Assembly (NCBI GenBank): GCA_042091375.1
Contig: JBELHO010000007.1
Span: 49,345 to 113,344, forward strand
Length of the DNA: 64,000 bases
Direction of reading: 5' to 3'
From: JBELHO01 sp042091375
Lineage (GTDB): Bacteria; Pseudomonadota; Gammaproteobacteria; Enterobacterales; Alteromonadaceae
The notes under the pieces: generated by a model
Database searches by the model: none
Told to the model about the DNA's origin: nothing
Seen by the model: the letters and a program-made list of their open reading frames with translations, nothing else
Made by a program: the position numbers and the translations under genes
Part shown: positions 9,604 to 18,622 of the stretch, one piece after another
How positions within the stretch are numbered: position 1 is the first letter of the stretch
How the letters are laid out: each line of letters opens with the position of its first letter

Positions 9604-11163
9604 TTAATTTGGTTGCAGACCGTAGCGCTTTATTTTGTCTAATAACTCTCTGTGTTTGGGTAAAAAGCCAATGGCTTGTTGACTCTCAGATCGGATCCGC
9701 TGCCATTGTTGTTTAGCTTGGTGCTCATCGGCAAAACGGTAAGCTATGGGATGGGTATCGGTAGGGTAATGCATTCCATAAAGTACATACAAATAATTTT
9801 CTAAATTAAAAATCTCAAAGCCACTGAAAAAGTCATATTTACTCGGTGGTTGATATTTCCAACGTTCAAGGCGCTCTTGCAGTGAGTTAGGTATAGAGCT
9901 AGGCGCTCGGTTATCAAGCCAAAAGTCACTGTCATCGCGTTTTGACAAGCAGTAATGCAACTTAATAAAATCGATCACTTTTTCCCAGCTGTAAGTCACT
10001 CTTTGATTGAATTGATCAGCGACTAGAGGCAGATCAGCTGTGCTTGCTGGAAACTGTTCAGCAAGCATTTTCGCAGTAGCATCAAAGACCAACAAACCCG
10101 TGGCTTCTAAGGGTTCAACAAAGCCCTGTGATAGACCTATGGCAACACAGTTTTTGTGCCAAAATTTTTCTCTATATCCGACATGCATTTCGATAACACG
10201 CGTTGGTAAATCATTATTTCCAGCATATTGTCGCAATACCTGCTCAGCTTGTTGATGGGAGCAATGCGCGGAAGAATACACATGGCCTATGCCTTTGCGT
10301 TGAGTTAAGCCTATATCCCACAACCAGCCCGCATTTTGGGCAATGGCTTGGGTATAAGAGGGAATAACTTGCTGTTTATCTCGATAAGGTACTTGCATCA
10401 CCACAGCGTGATCGGCAAATAACACATCGCTCTTGTCAATAAATGGCACATCCAATGCCTGCCCCAGTAACAATGAGGTAAAGCCAGTACAGTCGACATA
10501 AAAATCGGCAGCAAGTGAACCCATTTCAGTAGTGATTAACTCGGCAATAGCCCCATCTTCAGTTAAGGTAACCCTGTCTACATCGGCTTTTAGGTGTTTA
10601 ACCCCTAAGTTATCCACGGCATTGCGTTGCAATAACTGCGCAAACTTGCCTGCATCAAGGTGATACGCGTAAGCAGTCATGCCTTGATATTCAGGTGTTG
10701 TAATGGTTTTAGGGGCTAAGTTTAAGTCACATACTTGCCCTTGTACTGACATGGCATCAACAAATGAGGTGCCGTTTTTACTCAGTTGATTTAGCCAATA
10801 ATGAGTAAGATCTAATGGCTCTAATTGTGGATAATCAAACACGTGATGATAATATTGCGCTTGATCTGGCTGTGGATTATTGACCCAATTAACAAATTTA
10901 ATGCCTTGCTTAAAAGTTACATCACACTCGTTGATAAATTCTGTTTCACTGATCCCAAATGATAATAACGATTGCCTTATTAATGGCACAGTACCCTCGC
11001 CTACCCCTATGGTAGGTATATTAGGCGATTCGACTAAGGTAATTTCAATACCGCTGTTGTCCTTTGGCTTTAATGCCTTGGCCAAATGATTAGCAGTTAG
11101 CCAGCCTGCTGTACCACCACCGACAATGATAATTCGCTGGATCGGCTTGTTTTGCTCAGGCAT
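9604..11163 (-). CDS. tryptophan-halogenase-family flavoprotein A
   Basis: A 519-aa protein with the FAD-binding GGGTAGW (15-21), the GVGEGTVP segment (53-60), a Lys at 85 in TFKQGIKF aligning with the catalytic Lys of PrnA, and EPLEAT at 350-355. The second family hallmark WxWxIP is WLWDIG (280-285), so the Pro is replaced. It therefore belongs to the flavin-dependent halogenase family, but halogenation of tryptophan should not be assumed; its substrate is unknown. Its ATG overlaps the 3' end of halogenase-like gene B by 8 bp, indicating translational coupling, and it is the last gene of the SapC-B-A set. Confidence 0.85.
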   Translation of the reverse strand: MPEQNKPIQRIIIVGGGTAGWLTANHLAKALKPKDNSGIEITLVESPNIPTIGVGEGTVPLIRQSLLSFGISETEFINECDVTFKQGIKFVNWVNNPQPDQAQYYHHVFDYPQLEPLDLTHYWLNQLSKNGTSFVDAMSVQGQVCDLNLAPKTITTPEYQGMTAYAYHLDAGKFAQLLQRNAVDNLGVKHLKADVDRVTLTEDGAIAELITTEMGSLAADFYVDCTGFTSLLLGQALDVPFIDKSDVLFADHAVVMQVPYRDKQQVIPSYTQAIAQNAGWLWDIGLTQRKGIGHVYSSAHCSHQQAEQVLRQYAGNNDLPTRVIEMHVGYREKFWHKNCVAIGLSQGFVEPLEATGLLVFDATAKMLAEQFPASTADLPLVADQFNQRVTYSWEKVIDFIKLHYCLSKRDDSDFWLDNRAPSSIPNSLQERLERWKYQPPSKYDFFSGFEIFNLENYLYVLYGMHYPTDTHPIAYRFADEHQAKQQWQRIRSESQQAIGFLPKHRELLDKIKRYGLQPN

Positions 11164-12715
11164 TGAGATCAGCCTTAGTTAATTTCATTTCAGCCAAAGT
11201 GCGCTCGTGAAGGGATTGCAGAAATACTTGATGACTGAGACTATGACCAACGGCTTGAGTCGCACGACGGGCCAGCTTATCCAATGTCAGGGCAATTTGT
11301 TTGCTATCTACATGGCCACTTAGGTTGGGATAGTGTTGCATCCCATACAAAATAAAACGGTAATTTTCATCGGTAAAGGTAGTGGAAAAGCCACCTGCTA
11401 AATCAAAATATTCACACACTTTATCGCGCCACACAGTAATGTTTTCGGTTAATTGTGGACAATATTTAGCCGACTGCGCCGCTTGTTGCCAAAACTCAGT
11501 ATCGCGTCTGTCGGTAAGACAATAATGTAAAACAATAAAGCGTTTAAGATCTTGATATGCACCGTTCATTAAACGGTTATAGGAATCGCGTACTGATTGC
11601 GGTACGTTATTTGATGATAAGTGAGTGGCTAGTAAGCGAGTACCAATGTTAATAATATGTAGCCCTGTTGACTCAAGTGGCTCAATAAAACCACCAGATA
11701 AACCAATAGCGATGCAATTACCCACCCAAAATTCTTTGCGACAACCGACTTTCATATCTAAGTGCACTGTCTTTAAAATACTTGCCTCTGGACCATTGTG
11801 GGCAATAAGTTCGGCTTCTGCCTGCTGTTGAGTGATTCTGTTGCCGTCGTATACGTAGCCTGTACCTCGGCGATTGACCAGATCAATTTGCCATGCCCAA
11901 CCATTACTCAATGCGGTGGCCGTTGTATAGGCATTGGGAGCATCATCATTGTCATAGGCTATTTGCATCGCCACCGCTTTATTGCAAGGTAACTCCTGTT
12001 CAAATGATTGCCAATTATCTTGCCTTAACTTTTCAATGAGTAGGCCCTTAAAACCGGTACTATCGATAAAAATATCAGCGTAAAAGATACCTTTTTCGGT
12101 GTGTATGGCTGCAATGTTTCCCTCTTTGACATCGACTTGATCAACTGTCGCTTCTACGTGGATCACCCCAGCAGCAATCGCTTTATCTCTCAAGAACCTC
12201 GACATCAAAGTCGCATCTAGATGATAACCATATGGGACAATGCCTTCATATTGACGGGAGCTTTGCATTTTCGGGCTGCAATTGTTGGCCATTAAGTGTG
12301 CTGATAATGATACTGCTTGATCAAAACGCTGCTGGTCTTTTCTGTCGCTGAGTAACCATTGACTTGCTATGTCAAGCCCTTGCCCTACCTGCATATGTTC
12401 GAAAGGATGAAAATATTGATGGGTTTGTCCAGCAACTGGTGCCATCCAATTTTTAAACATAATACCTGTTTTTAAGGTGGCATTGGTGGCTTTCAATAGC
12501 TCGTGTTCATCAATACCCATCGCCGAAAAAAAGAAGCGAATGCTGTGCACTGTTGCTTCGCCAACACCAATAATACCTATGTCTTTACTTTCGATAACGG
12601 TAATTTTAACCTTTTGTTCAACTTGATTGTACAAACGGTTTAAATACAGTGCTGACATCCAACCGGAGGAGCCACCGCCGACTATGGTAATAGAATTAAC
12701 AGGCTTACTATGCAT
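11156..12715 (-). CDS. tryptophan-halogenase-family flavoprotein B
   Basis: A 519-aa paralogue of the neighbouring gene, the same length but clearly diverged. Seen: GGGSSGW (13-19) for FAD, VGEATVHS (51-58), Lys82 in TLKTGIMF at the position of the halogenase catalytic Lys, EPLEST at 344-349, and WAWQID (272-277) in place of WxWxIP. The final Pro is Asp here, so classical Trp-halogenase activity is doubtful. It starts 16 bp after the SapC-family gene and overlaps gene A by 8 bp. Such pairs near TonB-dependent receptors recur in polysaccharide-using marine bacteria, but their job is unsettled. Confidence 0.85.
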   Translation of the reverse strand: MHSKPVNSITIVGGGSSGWMSALYLNRLYNQVEQKVKITVIESKDIGIIGVGEATVHSIRFFFSAMGIDEHELLKATNATLKTGIMFKNWMAPVAGQTHQYFHPFEHMQVGQGLDIASQWLLSDRKDQQRFDQAVSLSAHLMANNCSPKMQSSRQYEGIVPYGYHLDATLMSRFLRDKAIAAGVIHVEATVDQVDVKEGNIAAIHTEKGIFYADIFIDSTGFKGLLIEKLRQDNWQSFEQELPCNKAVAMQIAYDNDDAPNAYTTATALSNGWAWQIDLVNRRGTGYVYDGNRITQQQAEAELIAHNGPEASILKTVHLDMKVGCRKEFWVGNCIAIGLSGGFIEPLESTGLHIINIGTRLLATHLSSNNVPQSVRDSYNRLMNGAYQDLKRFIVLHYCLTDRRDTEFWQQAAQSAKYCPQLTENITVWRDKVCEYFDLAGGFSTTFTDENYRFILYGMQHYPNLSGHVDSKQIALTLDKLARRATQAVGHSLSHQVFLQSLHERTLAEMKLTKADLNA

Positions 12716-12731
12716 AATTGACGACCATAGG

Positions 12732-13436
12732 TTAAGTCAAAGATTTGAGTTTAGCCAACTGCTTTAATTGATGCAGAGAGCCAAGATGGGCGTATATTGA
12801 GGGCAAAAAACCTTTTTTTCGCAAGCCTAAATAGTCCTCATCGCTCAGCGCATTTAATGCTTTTTCATCAACTAAATACAGACCATTCAAGGCTATTTTC
12901 TCACCGTTTAAGTCAATGGTGAGGCTTTGCTCTTGCAACAACTGATGATCCTGAAGAATTTTAGTAAAAGCTTGGGTTACTTGCATATTTTCATAGTAGG
13001 TGCCTAGCACTGTTTTGCGATTTTGCAGGTACTCAGTTTCCTTGCCTTGCTGATCAAATAACGCCTCGCCAGCATCGTCACTCACCAACTCACTTGACTC
13101 GGTAATAACCACTTGCAACTGGTTTGGATCTTGTTCAGTAGGTGCTAAAGCAAAAGGGTGATGAGTGGCGTATGCTGGTACGTAGCTGCCACGCCATTGT
13201 TGTTGATCATAAAAAACATTTTCACCGCTTTTGAAGCCCATGATAGCAACGGCCTGAAATTCACCTGTTTTGGTATTTTTGACAAAAACAACCGGCATTT
13301 CTGCACCCGCTATAGAGAATTCATGCACTAGCAAAGGCAATACTTGTTGCTTATTAACATGTGCAAATGTCTTATTTTCTTTAACTTTTAAATGTCCGTG
13401 GTCGGTGTAATTTAATGGAGTAACCTTAATTGACAT
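12732..13436 (-). CDS. SapC-family protein
   Basis: A 234-aa soluble protein of the SapC family. The frame extends to a more distal ATG at 13529, but the ATG at 13436 has AGGAAA upstream and gives the family-typical N-terminus MSIKVTPLNY. Seen: the VLPLLVHEFSIAGAEMPVVF segment and the WRGSYVPAYATHHPFAL segment, both characteristic of the family. No signal peptide or membrane helix. It heads a tight set with the two halogenase-like genes (16-bp gap). SapC names derive from a surface-array locus, but the molecular function of this family is not established; a role as partner of the flavoproteins is inference from linkage. Confidence 0.8.
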   Translation of the reverse strand: MSIKVTPLNYTDHGHLKVKENKTFAHVNKQQVLPLLVHEFSIAGAEMPVVFVKNTKTGEFQAVAIMGFKSGENVFYDQQQWRGSYVPAYATHHPFALAPTEQDPNQLQVVITESSELVSDDAGEALFDQQGKETEYLQNRKTVLGTYYENMQVTQAFTKILQDHQLLQEQSLTIDLNGEKIALNGLYLVDEKALNALSDEDYLGLRKKGFLPSIYAHLGSLHQLKQLAKLKSLT

Positions 13437-13756
13437 GAATATTTCCTGCTTTATGGTATTGCATTGGGTTAAATTAAAAAGTGCAGTCCTTGCAACAAAA
13501 GTAAAAAATACATCAAGAACTTTTTTCAAGATAGCATAAACCCAAGCTAAAATTGATACAATAATAGCAATTTTATTAATTAACGGTTTGTGCTAGCAAA
13601 TAAAATAAGCCCCTAACTCAGTCTAAAATTTATCATATAGAACAACTATATGTTGTCATTTATTAGCCGGCATTTAGCTGTTTTCTGCGGCAATAATTGC
13701 TCAACACGCAATACAATTGTTATGCCTACTGCTAATGTTCGGCATTGAAGACCAAT
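13437..13756. other. upstream region of the SapC-halogenase set
   Basis: Non-coding and AT-rich. It must hold the promoter for the SapC operon. No GACARCGYTGTC site is present. A perfect inverted repeat CATATAG-AACAA-CTATATG lies at 13634-13652, about 200 bp before the SapC start, and could be an operator for another regulator. Confidence 0.5.
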
Positions 13757-13782
13757 AAAAAAAGGGAAGACAAGCTTCCCCT
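13757..13782 (-). terminator. rho-independent terminator of the TonB-dependent receptor gene
   Basis: Read on the minus strand: stem GGGAAG/CTTCCC with a 5-nt loop, followed by a run of seven T. It lies about 27 bp after the receptor stop and separates that gene from the SapC set. Confidence 0.8.
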
Positions 13783-13808
13783 TTGCAATTGTTTAACAAG
13801 CCATTGCT

Positions 13809-16400
13809 TTAGAACTTAAAAGCAACACCGGCATTTACACGAGTAGCCACGGCGTATTGATAAACAGGGAAGCCATCAGCGAAACCACTATAAGCAGTAT
13901 ATTGTTGGTTATTTCCGTACTGTTTAGACTCTTCACCCGTCATGTTAACTACATCGAGTTTAAAAGTAATGTTGTCGTTAAAGTTATAGACAGCGCTTAA
14001 ATCAAGTGAACCAAAGTCGTCATGTAAACGATTACCGTAGGCGCCTGTTTCACGCAACATATACTCTGAACGCCAGTTATAAGATAAACGCACGTAAAAC
14101 TCATCGCTTTCGTAATAGCCAGTGACGTTATAAGTATGATCAGACGCATCTGTTAAAAATGGGTTTTGATCATTAAAGGTCATATCGCTGGTTGATGTAT
14201 CGGTTAAGGTGTAATTGACGATAGTACCAAAGCCATTACCGAAATCTTGTTGATATTGTAATTCAACACCAGATATTTGCGCTGATTCGGCATTTTCTGT
14301 GGTTTGTGTAGTCCAGCCAAATGCCGCCTCTTCTGGAGGAAGTGGCATTGGGATCTCAGATGCAGGTACATTTAATTCCGTAAGCACAGTGACAAAATTT
14401 TCAACCTGCTTAAAGAAAATTGCCCCTGAAACGAGAGAACTTTCATTAAAGTACCACTCTAAACCAAGATCAACTTGATCAGCCATGAAAGGTAATAGTC
14501 CAACATTACCGGCCGTCCAAATTTGGTTATTCGGGGTATCATCGTCAACACCTAACGGACTTGGGTTAACATACATGTCGTTGTACTGAGGACGAGCCAT
14601 AGTGCGCGCCACACTGGTGCGTAAAATTAGATCATCATCTAAATCAACCGCTAAGTTAAAGCTTGGTAATACTTTGCTGTAATCAGCTTTGGTTGAACCT
14701 TTAACGCCGTCAGTATAGTAAATTGACTCAGCATCAGTTTGCACGTATCTCACACCAAAATTACCGCGATAATTTTCACCGCTAAATTCTGCCATCACAT
14801 AAGCGGCCATATTATCTTCTTGAATTTCTTGGTAAGCACCTAGATCTTCAGTTCTGCCAGTAATACTTGCTTTAGCCCAATCTTTAATGGCATTAACGTC
14901 AAATTTTTGCATTTGTAAATCATCAAGACCTACATCGTATACACCAGTTGATAACCCTGATGTTGAAATGACATTGTCAAAACCTGCGACTTGATCAAAA
15001 TCAAATTTGCGCGACGTGGTGTTGTGATCAGCGAAGCGAACACCGGTTTTAACGGTATTAATTACACCCCAGTCTTCCACTTGAAATTCAATATCAGCTT
15101 GTAAATAAGTTTCTTCATCAGTTTTTGGGGTAGCGTTAAAATTCGGTCCAGTTCCCATTGCTAATGAACCGGGATCGTAGTTGGCTAGATCAAAACCATT
15201 GACATCCCAAGTTTGAGTGCCGCCAGTAAAATCGTATGTTCCACCGGGAATTGGTGTACCACCGGTACCGTCTTCAAGTACCATCTCAAAATCAGTACCA
15301 CCAGTTGATTCTGTAGTACCCACCTGTACCGTTAAGGTATAATTATCCGCTTCATAGGTGGTTTCTAAATCAATTAAATCAGAATTCATCGTTGCTTCAC
15401 GTGGACGCGCTTGATAAAAAGCTACATTTAATGGACCTTTAACTGGTGTACCCACTTGCCCTTCGCCATTGCCAGGCGCAATAAAAGCTTCAGTCGCTGA
15501 GGTATCACCCCAAGTGGTATCATTTTGCGTTAACCACAAAGCAAAGTTTGTGTTGTCAGCTTCCATTTCCATATCGATAGCGTTGAGTACAAACGATAAG
15601 TTATCGGTAGGTGCCCATTCAATAGCGGCAGTAAAGGCATTGCGCTTTCTGTTTTGCTCAAAACCTACTGGACCTGCACCCCATTGCCAAAATGCTTCAT
15701 TACCTTGGCGCTGAAGATTGCGCTCTTGCGCAACAGCAGAAACTAACACACCAAAATTTTCATCTTCATTTTTCCAGCTATACATACCAGAAAACTGTGG
15801 ATCGGTTTCACCTGAATCATCAGAGTATTGTGCTTCAACAGACACGTATGAGGTATTTGCATCCAACTCTAGCGGAGTACGTGTATTAACGACCACAGTA
15901 CCACCAATACCGCCTTCAGATATATCTGCCTGCGAGGACTTATACACTTCTAAACCACCCACGACTTCCGAAGGTAGCAACTCATAGTTAAAGCTACGCT
16001 TTGCTGGTTCAAGAACAAACCAACCAGTAGAAGCAACGTTTTGGCCATTCAAAGTAGTTTTCGTTAAATTTTGTCCTGCACCGCGAATTGACACAGCAGA
16101 GCCTTCGCCAAACTGACGTTGGATAGTGATGCCAGGCACGCGTTGTAGCGATTCAGCAACGTTTTTATCGGGAAATTTACCGATATCTTCAGCATTAATG
16201 ACATCGACAATTGAATCTGAGAATCGCTTGGCATTTAGGTTAGCTTTTAATGACCCGCGAATACCTCTTACTTCAATGACTTCTGTTTCTTGTTCAGCGG
16301 CATTAGCCTGTTCAGCAGCCATTGCAAATGGGGTTGCACCACCGGCGAGTACCATTGCAATACTACTCGCTAATACGCCTTTTTTAAATGTTTTAGACAT
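13809..16400 (-). CDS. TonB-dependent outer-membrane receptor, probably for chitooligosaccharides
   Basis: An 863-aa receptor with a signal peptide ending near AMA (about residue 28), a TonB-box-like EVIEVRGIRGSL (about 40-51), a plug domain (NVAESLQRVPGITIQR and the ADISEGGIGGTVVVNTRTP segment) and a long beta-barrel ending in an aromatic Phe (VAFKF). This is the large carbohydrate-type receptor class rather than a siderophore receptor. Two NagR-type operators lie 63-98 bp upstream, which is the main evidence that its ligand is chitin-derived. Start ATG has AAGGGAAAG upstream. Energy comes from TonB-ExbB-ExbD, not encoded here. Confidence 0.9.
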   Translation of the reverse strand: MSKTFKKGVLASSIAMVLAGGATPFAMAAEQANAAEQETEVIEVRGIRGSLKANLNAKRFSDSIVDVINAEDIGKFPDKNVAESLQRVPGITIQRQFGEGSAVSIRGAGQNLTKTTLNGQNVASTGWFVLEPAKRSFNYELLPSEVVGGLEVYKSSQADISEGGIGGTVVVNTRTPLELDANTSYVSVEAQYSDDSGETDPQFSGMYSWKNEDENFGVLVSAVAQERNLQRQGNEAFWQWGAGPVGFEQNRKRNAFTAAIEWAPTDNLSFVLNAIDMEMEADNTNFALWLTQNDTTWGDTSATEAFIAPGNGEGQVGTPVKGPLNVAFYQARPREATMNSDLIDLETTYEADNYTLTVQVGTTESTGGTDFEMVLEDGTGGTPIPGGTYDFTGGTQTWDVNGFDLANYDPGSLAMGTGPNFNATPKTDEETYLQADIEFQVEDWGVINTVKTGVRFADHNTTSRKFDFDQVAGFDNVISTSGLSTGVYDVGLDDLQMQKFDVNAIKDWAKASITGRTEDLGAYQEIQEDNMAAYVMAEFSGENYRGNFGVRYVQTDAESIYYTDGVKGSTKADYSKVLPSFNLAVDLDDDLILRTSVARTMARPQYNDMYVNPSPLGVDDDTPNNQIWTAGNVGLLPFMADQVDLGLEWYFNESSLVSGAIFFKQVENFVTVLTELNVPASEIPMPLPPEEAAFGWTTQTTENAESAQISGVELQYQQDFGNGFGTIVNYTLTDTSTSDMTFNDQNPFLTDASDHTYNVTGYYESDEFYVRLSYNWRSEYMLRETGAYGNRLHDDFGSLDLSAVYNFNDNITFKLDVVNMTGEESKQYGNNQQYTAYSGFADGFPVYQYAVATRVNAGVAFKF

Positions 16401-16462
16401 CGACTTTCCCTTATTACTAATATTTATAAAATAATCAAGTTATCTATAGTAACTTTCTAAAT

Positions 16463-16478
16463 AAGACAGCGCTGTCTT
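16463..16478. promoter_or_regulatory. NagR operator, receptor-proximal site
   Basis: AAGACAGCGCTGTCTT, a perfect 16-bp palindrome with the shared core, 63 bp upstream of the receptor start. Confidence 0.85.
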
Positions 16479-16482
16479 TTTA

Positions 16483-16498
16483 ATGACAGCGTTGTCAT
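16483..16498. promoter_or_regulatory. NagR operator, receptor-distal site
   Basis: ATGACAGCGTTGTCAT, the second site before the receptor. Its centre is exactly 20 bp from the first, about two helical turns, so both repressor dimers would face the same side of the DNA. Confidence 0.85.
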
Positions 16499-16756
16499 GA
16501 CCTAAACAAACATTACACCTAAAATGATCGATTGGCTAGTAAATATGCTATTTATATACAAAATAATAATTAACTTATTGTAATGACTGTAATTAAACTT
16601 ATACAAAAATATATAATTAGCAGTTTGATTGTTTATTTTTGAATATAAAAATGTATTATAAATGTTAAAAATTAATTTTTATTCATTTTTACAGAACAAA
16701 AGGTCTCATCGGCAAATAAGTATTGAATATAACTTATTACCACTATGTATAACTTT

Positions 16757-18406
16757 TTACTGTGAATTATTGGCCTGTTTATAAAATTTGATCAGGTGTG
16801 CCGTTGAGCAATCATGAGCACTGCTTATTTGATCCGTTTCTAATTCTTGTTGAATACTTGCGGCCAGCCCTTTACCCAACTCAACCCCCCACTGATCAAA
16901 TGAGCAAATTTGTAGAATGACCCCTTGCACAAATATTTTGTGTTCATAAAGAGCAATAAGATTACCCAAAGTCGCCGGATCAATTTGTTTTAATAACAGT
17001 GTATTGGTGGGTCTATTGCCTTTGTGGACTTTGTGAGGCGCAACTTTATCAATATAATCTGCAGCTCTGCCTTTTGCTTTGAGATCGGCTCTGACTTGTT
17101 GCTCATTGACTCCCGTCATCAATGCTTGGGTTTGTGCAAAAAAATTGGCCATCAAAGTTTCATGGTGACCTTTTACCGGAGTGACACTTTTTACCGAGCC
17201 AATAAAGTCGGCGGGAACAACATTGTTACTTTGATGCAGGTATTGGTAAAAGGCGTGCTGACCATTAATCCCCAGCTCTCCCCAAATTGAAGGTACGGTG
17301 GCATAGCTGATTTCATCACCGTGCCAAGTCACCGATTTGCCATTGCTTTCCATTTCAGCTTGCTGTAAATAGGCGGCCAACATGTGTAAGGTTTGATCAT
17401 AAGGCAAAATAGCCTGTGACTTAGCCCCCAAAAAAGTAGTGTTCCAGACACTCAACAAAGCCATAATGACCGGCATATTTTGTTGCAACGGCGTATTGAC
17501 AAAATGTTGATCCATTTCGTTAGCACCATCGAGTAACGCCCTAAACTTATCAAACCCCAAGTCCAACGCAATAGCTAGGCCAATTGCTGACCACAGGGAA
17601 AAACGCCCACCGACCCAATCCCACATACCAAAAATATTCTGTTCTTTGATACCAAAGGCCATGGCATTGGTTTTGTTTGCCGTCACTGCAACAAAATGCT
17701 TACCTACCGCCGATTGATCAAATGATGACGCGGTTAACCAGTTAATGGCAGTGCGCGCATTGGTCATAGTTTCAGTGGTAGTAAAAGTTTTACTAGAGAC
17801 AATAAACAATACTTTTTCAGGATCAAGCGGCCTTAATATTTCGACAATTTGCGCGCCATCAACATTGGAAACATAGTGTACATTAACGCTGTTATCACTG
17901 TAATGTTTTAACGCTTCAGTGACCATTTGCGGACCTAAATTTGAGCCACCAACACCAATATTAACAATATCGGTGATCCGCTTACCCGAATAACCTAGCC
18001 AATGGCCTTGTCTTACTCGGCCAACAAAGTCCTCCATTTTTGCCAATTGTGCTTCCACACTGGCAGTGACATTTTCACCATCAACGACAAGCGGCGCTGT
18101 TGACTTGCGACGCAATGCAGTATGCAGCACTGCCCTGTCTTCTGTCTTATTGATTTTTTCGCCGCTGAACATTTGGCCTCGCCAATCAGTGATCTGACAT
18201 TCATCGGCCAGCGCCAATAAAGTAGATAAGGTTTCATCGTCGATTAAATTTTTCGAGTAATCTAACAACATGCTGGGTAATTCGATGGAAAACTTAGCAA
18301 AGCGCTGATCATCTTGGGCAAATAGATCATTCATATGTTGAGATTTTTTATCTTCAGCAAGCTTTACTAATTTCTGCCAGCTTGGTAACGATTGACGAGT
18401 CGACAT
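16757..18406 (-). CDS. pgi: glucose-6-phosphate isomerase
   Basis: Interconverts fructose-6-P and glucose-6-P in the cytoplasm. 549 aa, the standard length. SIS-fold motifs: NIGVGGSNLGPQ (149-160), VSSKTFTTTETMTNA (203-217), GGRFSLWSAIGL (266-277), catalytic Glu353 in MESNGKS, His384 in NGQHAFYQ, and a C-terminal QWGVELGKGLA with the active-site Lys. The ATG has AGGAAA upstream. Its promoter region holds a NagR-type operator shared with divergent nagR, so this pgi appears to be part of the GlcNAc regulon, routing the fructose-6-P formed from GlcNAc into hexose pathways. Confidence 0.96.
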   Translation of the reverse strand: MSTRQSLPSWQKLVKLAEDKKSQHMNDLFAQDDQRFAKFSIELPSMLLDYSKNLIDDETLSTLLALADECQITDWRGQMFSGEKINKTEDRAVLHTALRRKSTAPLVVDGENVTASVEAQLAKMEDFVGRVRQGHWLGYSGKRITDIVNIGVGGSNLGPQMVTEALKHYSDNSVNVHYVSNVDGAQIVEILRPLDPEKVLFIVSSKTFTTTETMTNARTAINWLTASSFDQSAVGKHFVAVTANKTNAMAFGIKEQNIFGMWDWVGGRFSLWSAIGLAIALDLGFDKFRALLDGANEMDQHFVNTPLQQNMPVIMALLSVWNTTFLGAKSQAILPYDQTLHMLAAYLQQAEMESNGKSVTWHGDEISYATVPSIWGELGINGQHAFYQYLHQSNNVVPADFIGSVKSVTPVKGHHETLMANFFAQTQALMTGVNEQQVRADLKAKGRAADYIDKVAPHKVHKGNRPTNTLLLKQIDPATLGNLIALYEHKIFVQGVILQICSFDQWGVELGKGLAASIQQELETDQISSAHDCSTAHLIKFYKQANNSQ

Positions 18407-18446
18407 GTTTTTTCCTAAGCAAAATTGTTAAGGTGATTTCGGGCTA

Positions 18447-18488
18447 CAATATAATTAAATTGACAACGCTGTCAATTTAATTATATTG
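18447..18488. promoter_or_regulatory. extended palindromic operator between pgi and nagR
   Basis: The NagR-type core TTGACAACGCTGTCAA is embedded in a 42-bp inverted repeat with perfect 19-bp arms (left arm CAATATAATTAAATTGACA) around an ACGC centre. It lies 40 bp upstream of pgi and 134 bp upstream of nagR, so it may control pgi and autoregulate nagR. Confidence 0.85.
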
Positions 18489-18622
18489 CTTTAAAATAAT
18501 GTGTTATTATCAGTTTTTCATCGCTGTGTAATAAAAGCTTGCTGCGCATAAGATAAAACAATAACCTATAAGACGCTAAATAACACTGTTTAGCCATCAA
18601 AAAGTAAAGGCACAATGAATAC

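Larger units (their letters stand above)
16401..16756. other. receptor promoter region
   Basis: Holds the two NagR-type operators at 16463-16498; the remainder (16500-16756) is very AT-rich with no open frame. No terminator with a clear T-run was seen for pgi, which ends at 16757. Confidence 0.6.

Noticed and set aside
9604..12715. Calling the two flavoproteins true tryptophan halogenases
   Set aside because: The Pro of WxWxIP is replaced in both and the context is sugar uptake; only family membership is supported.
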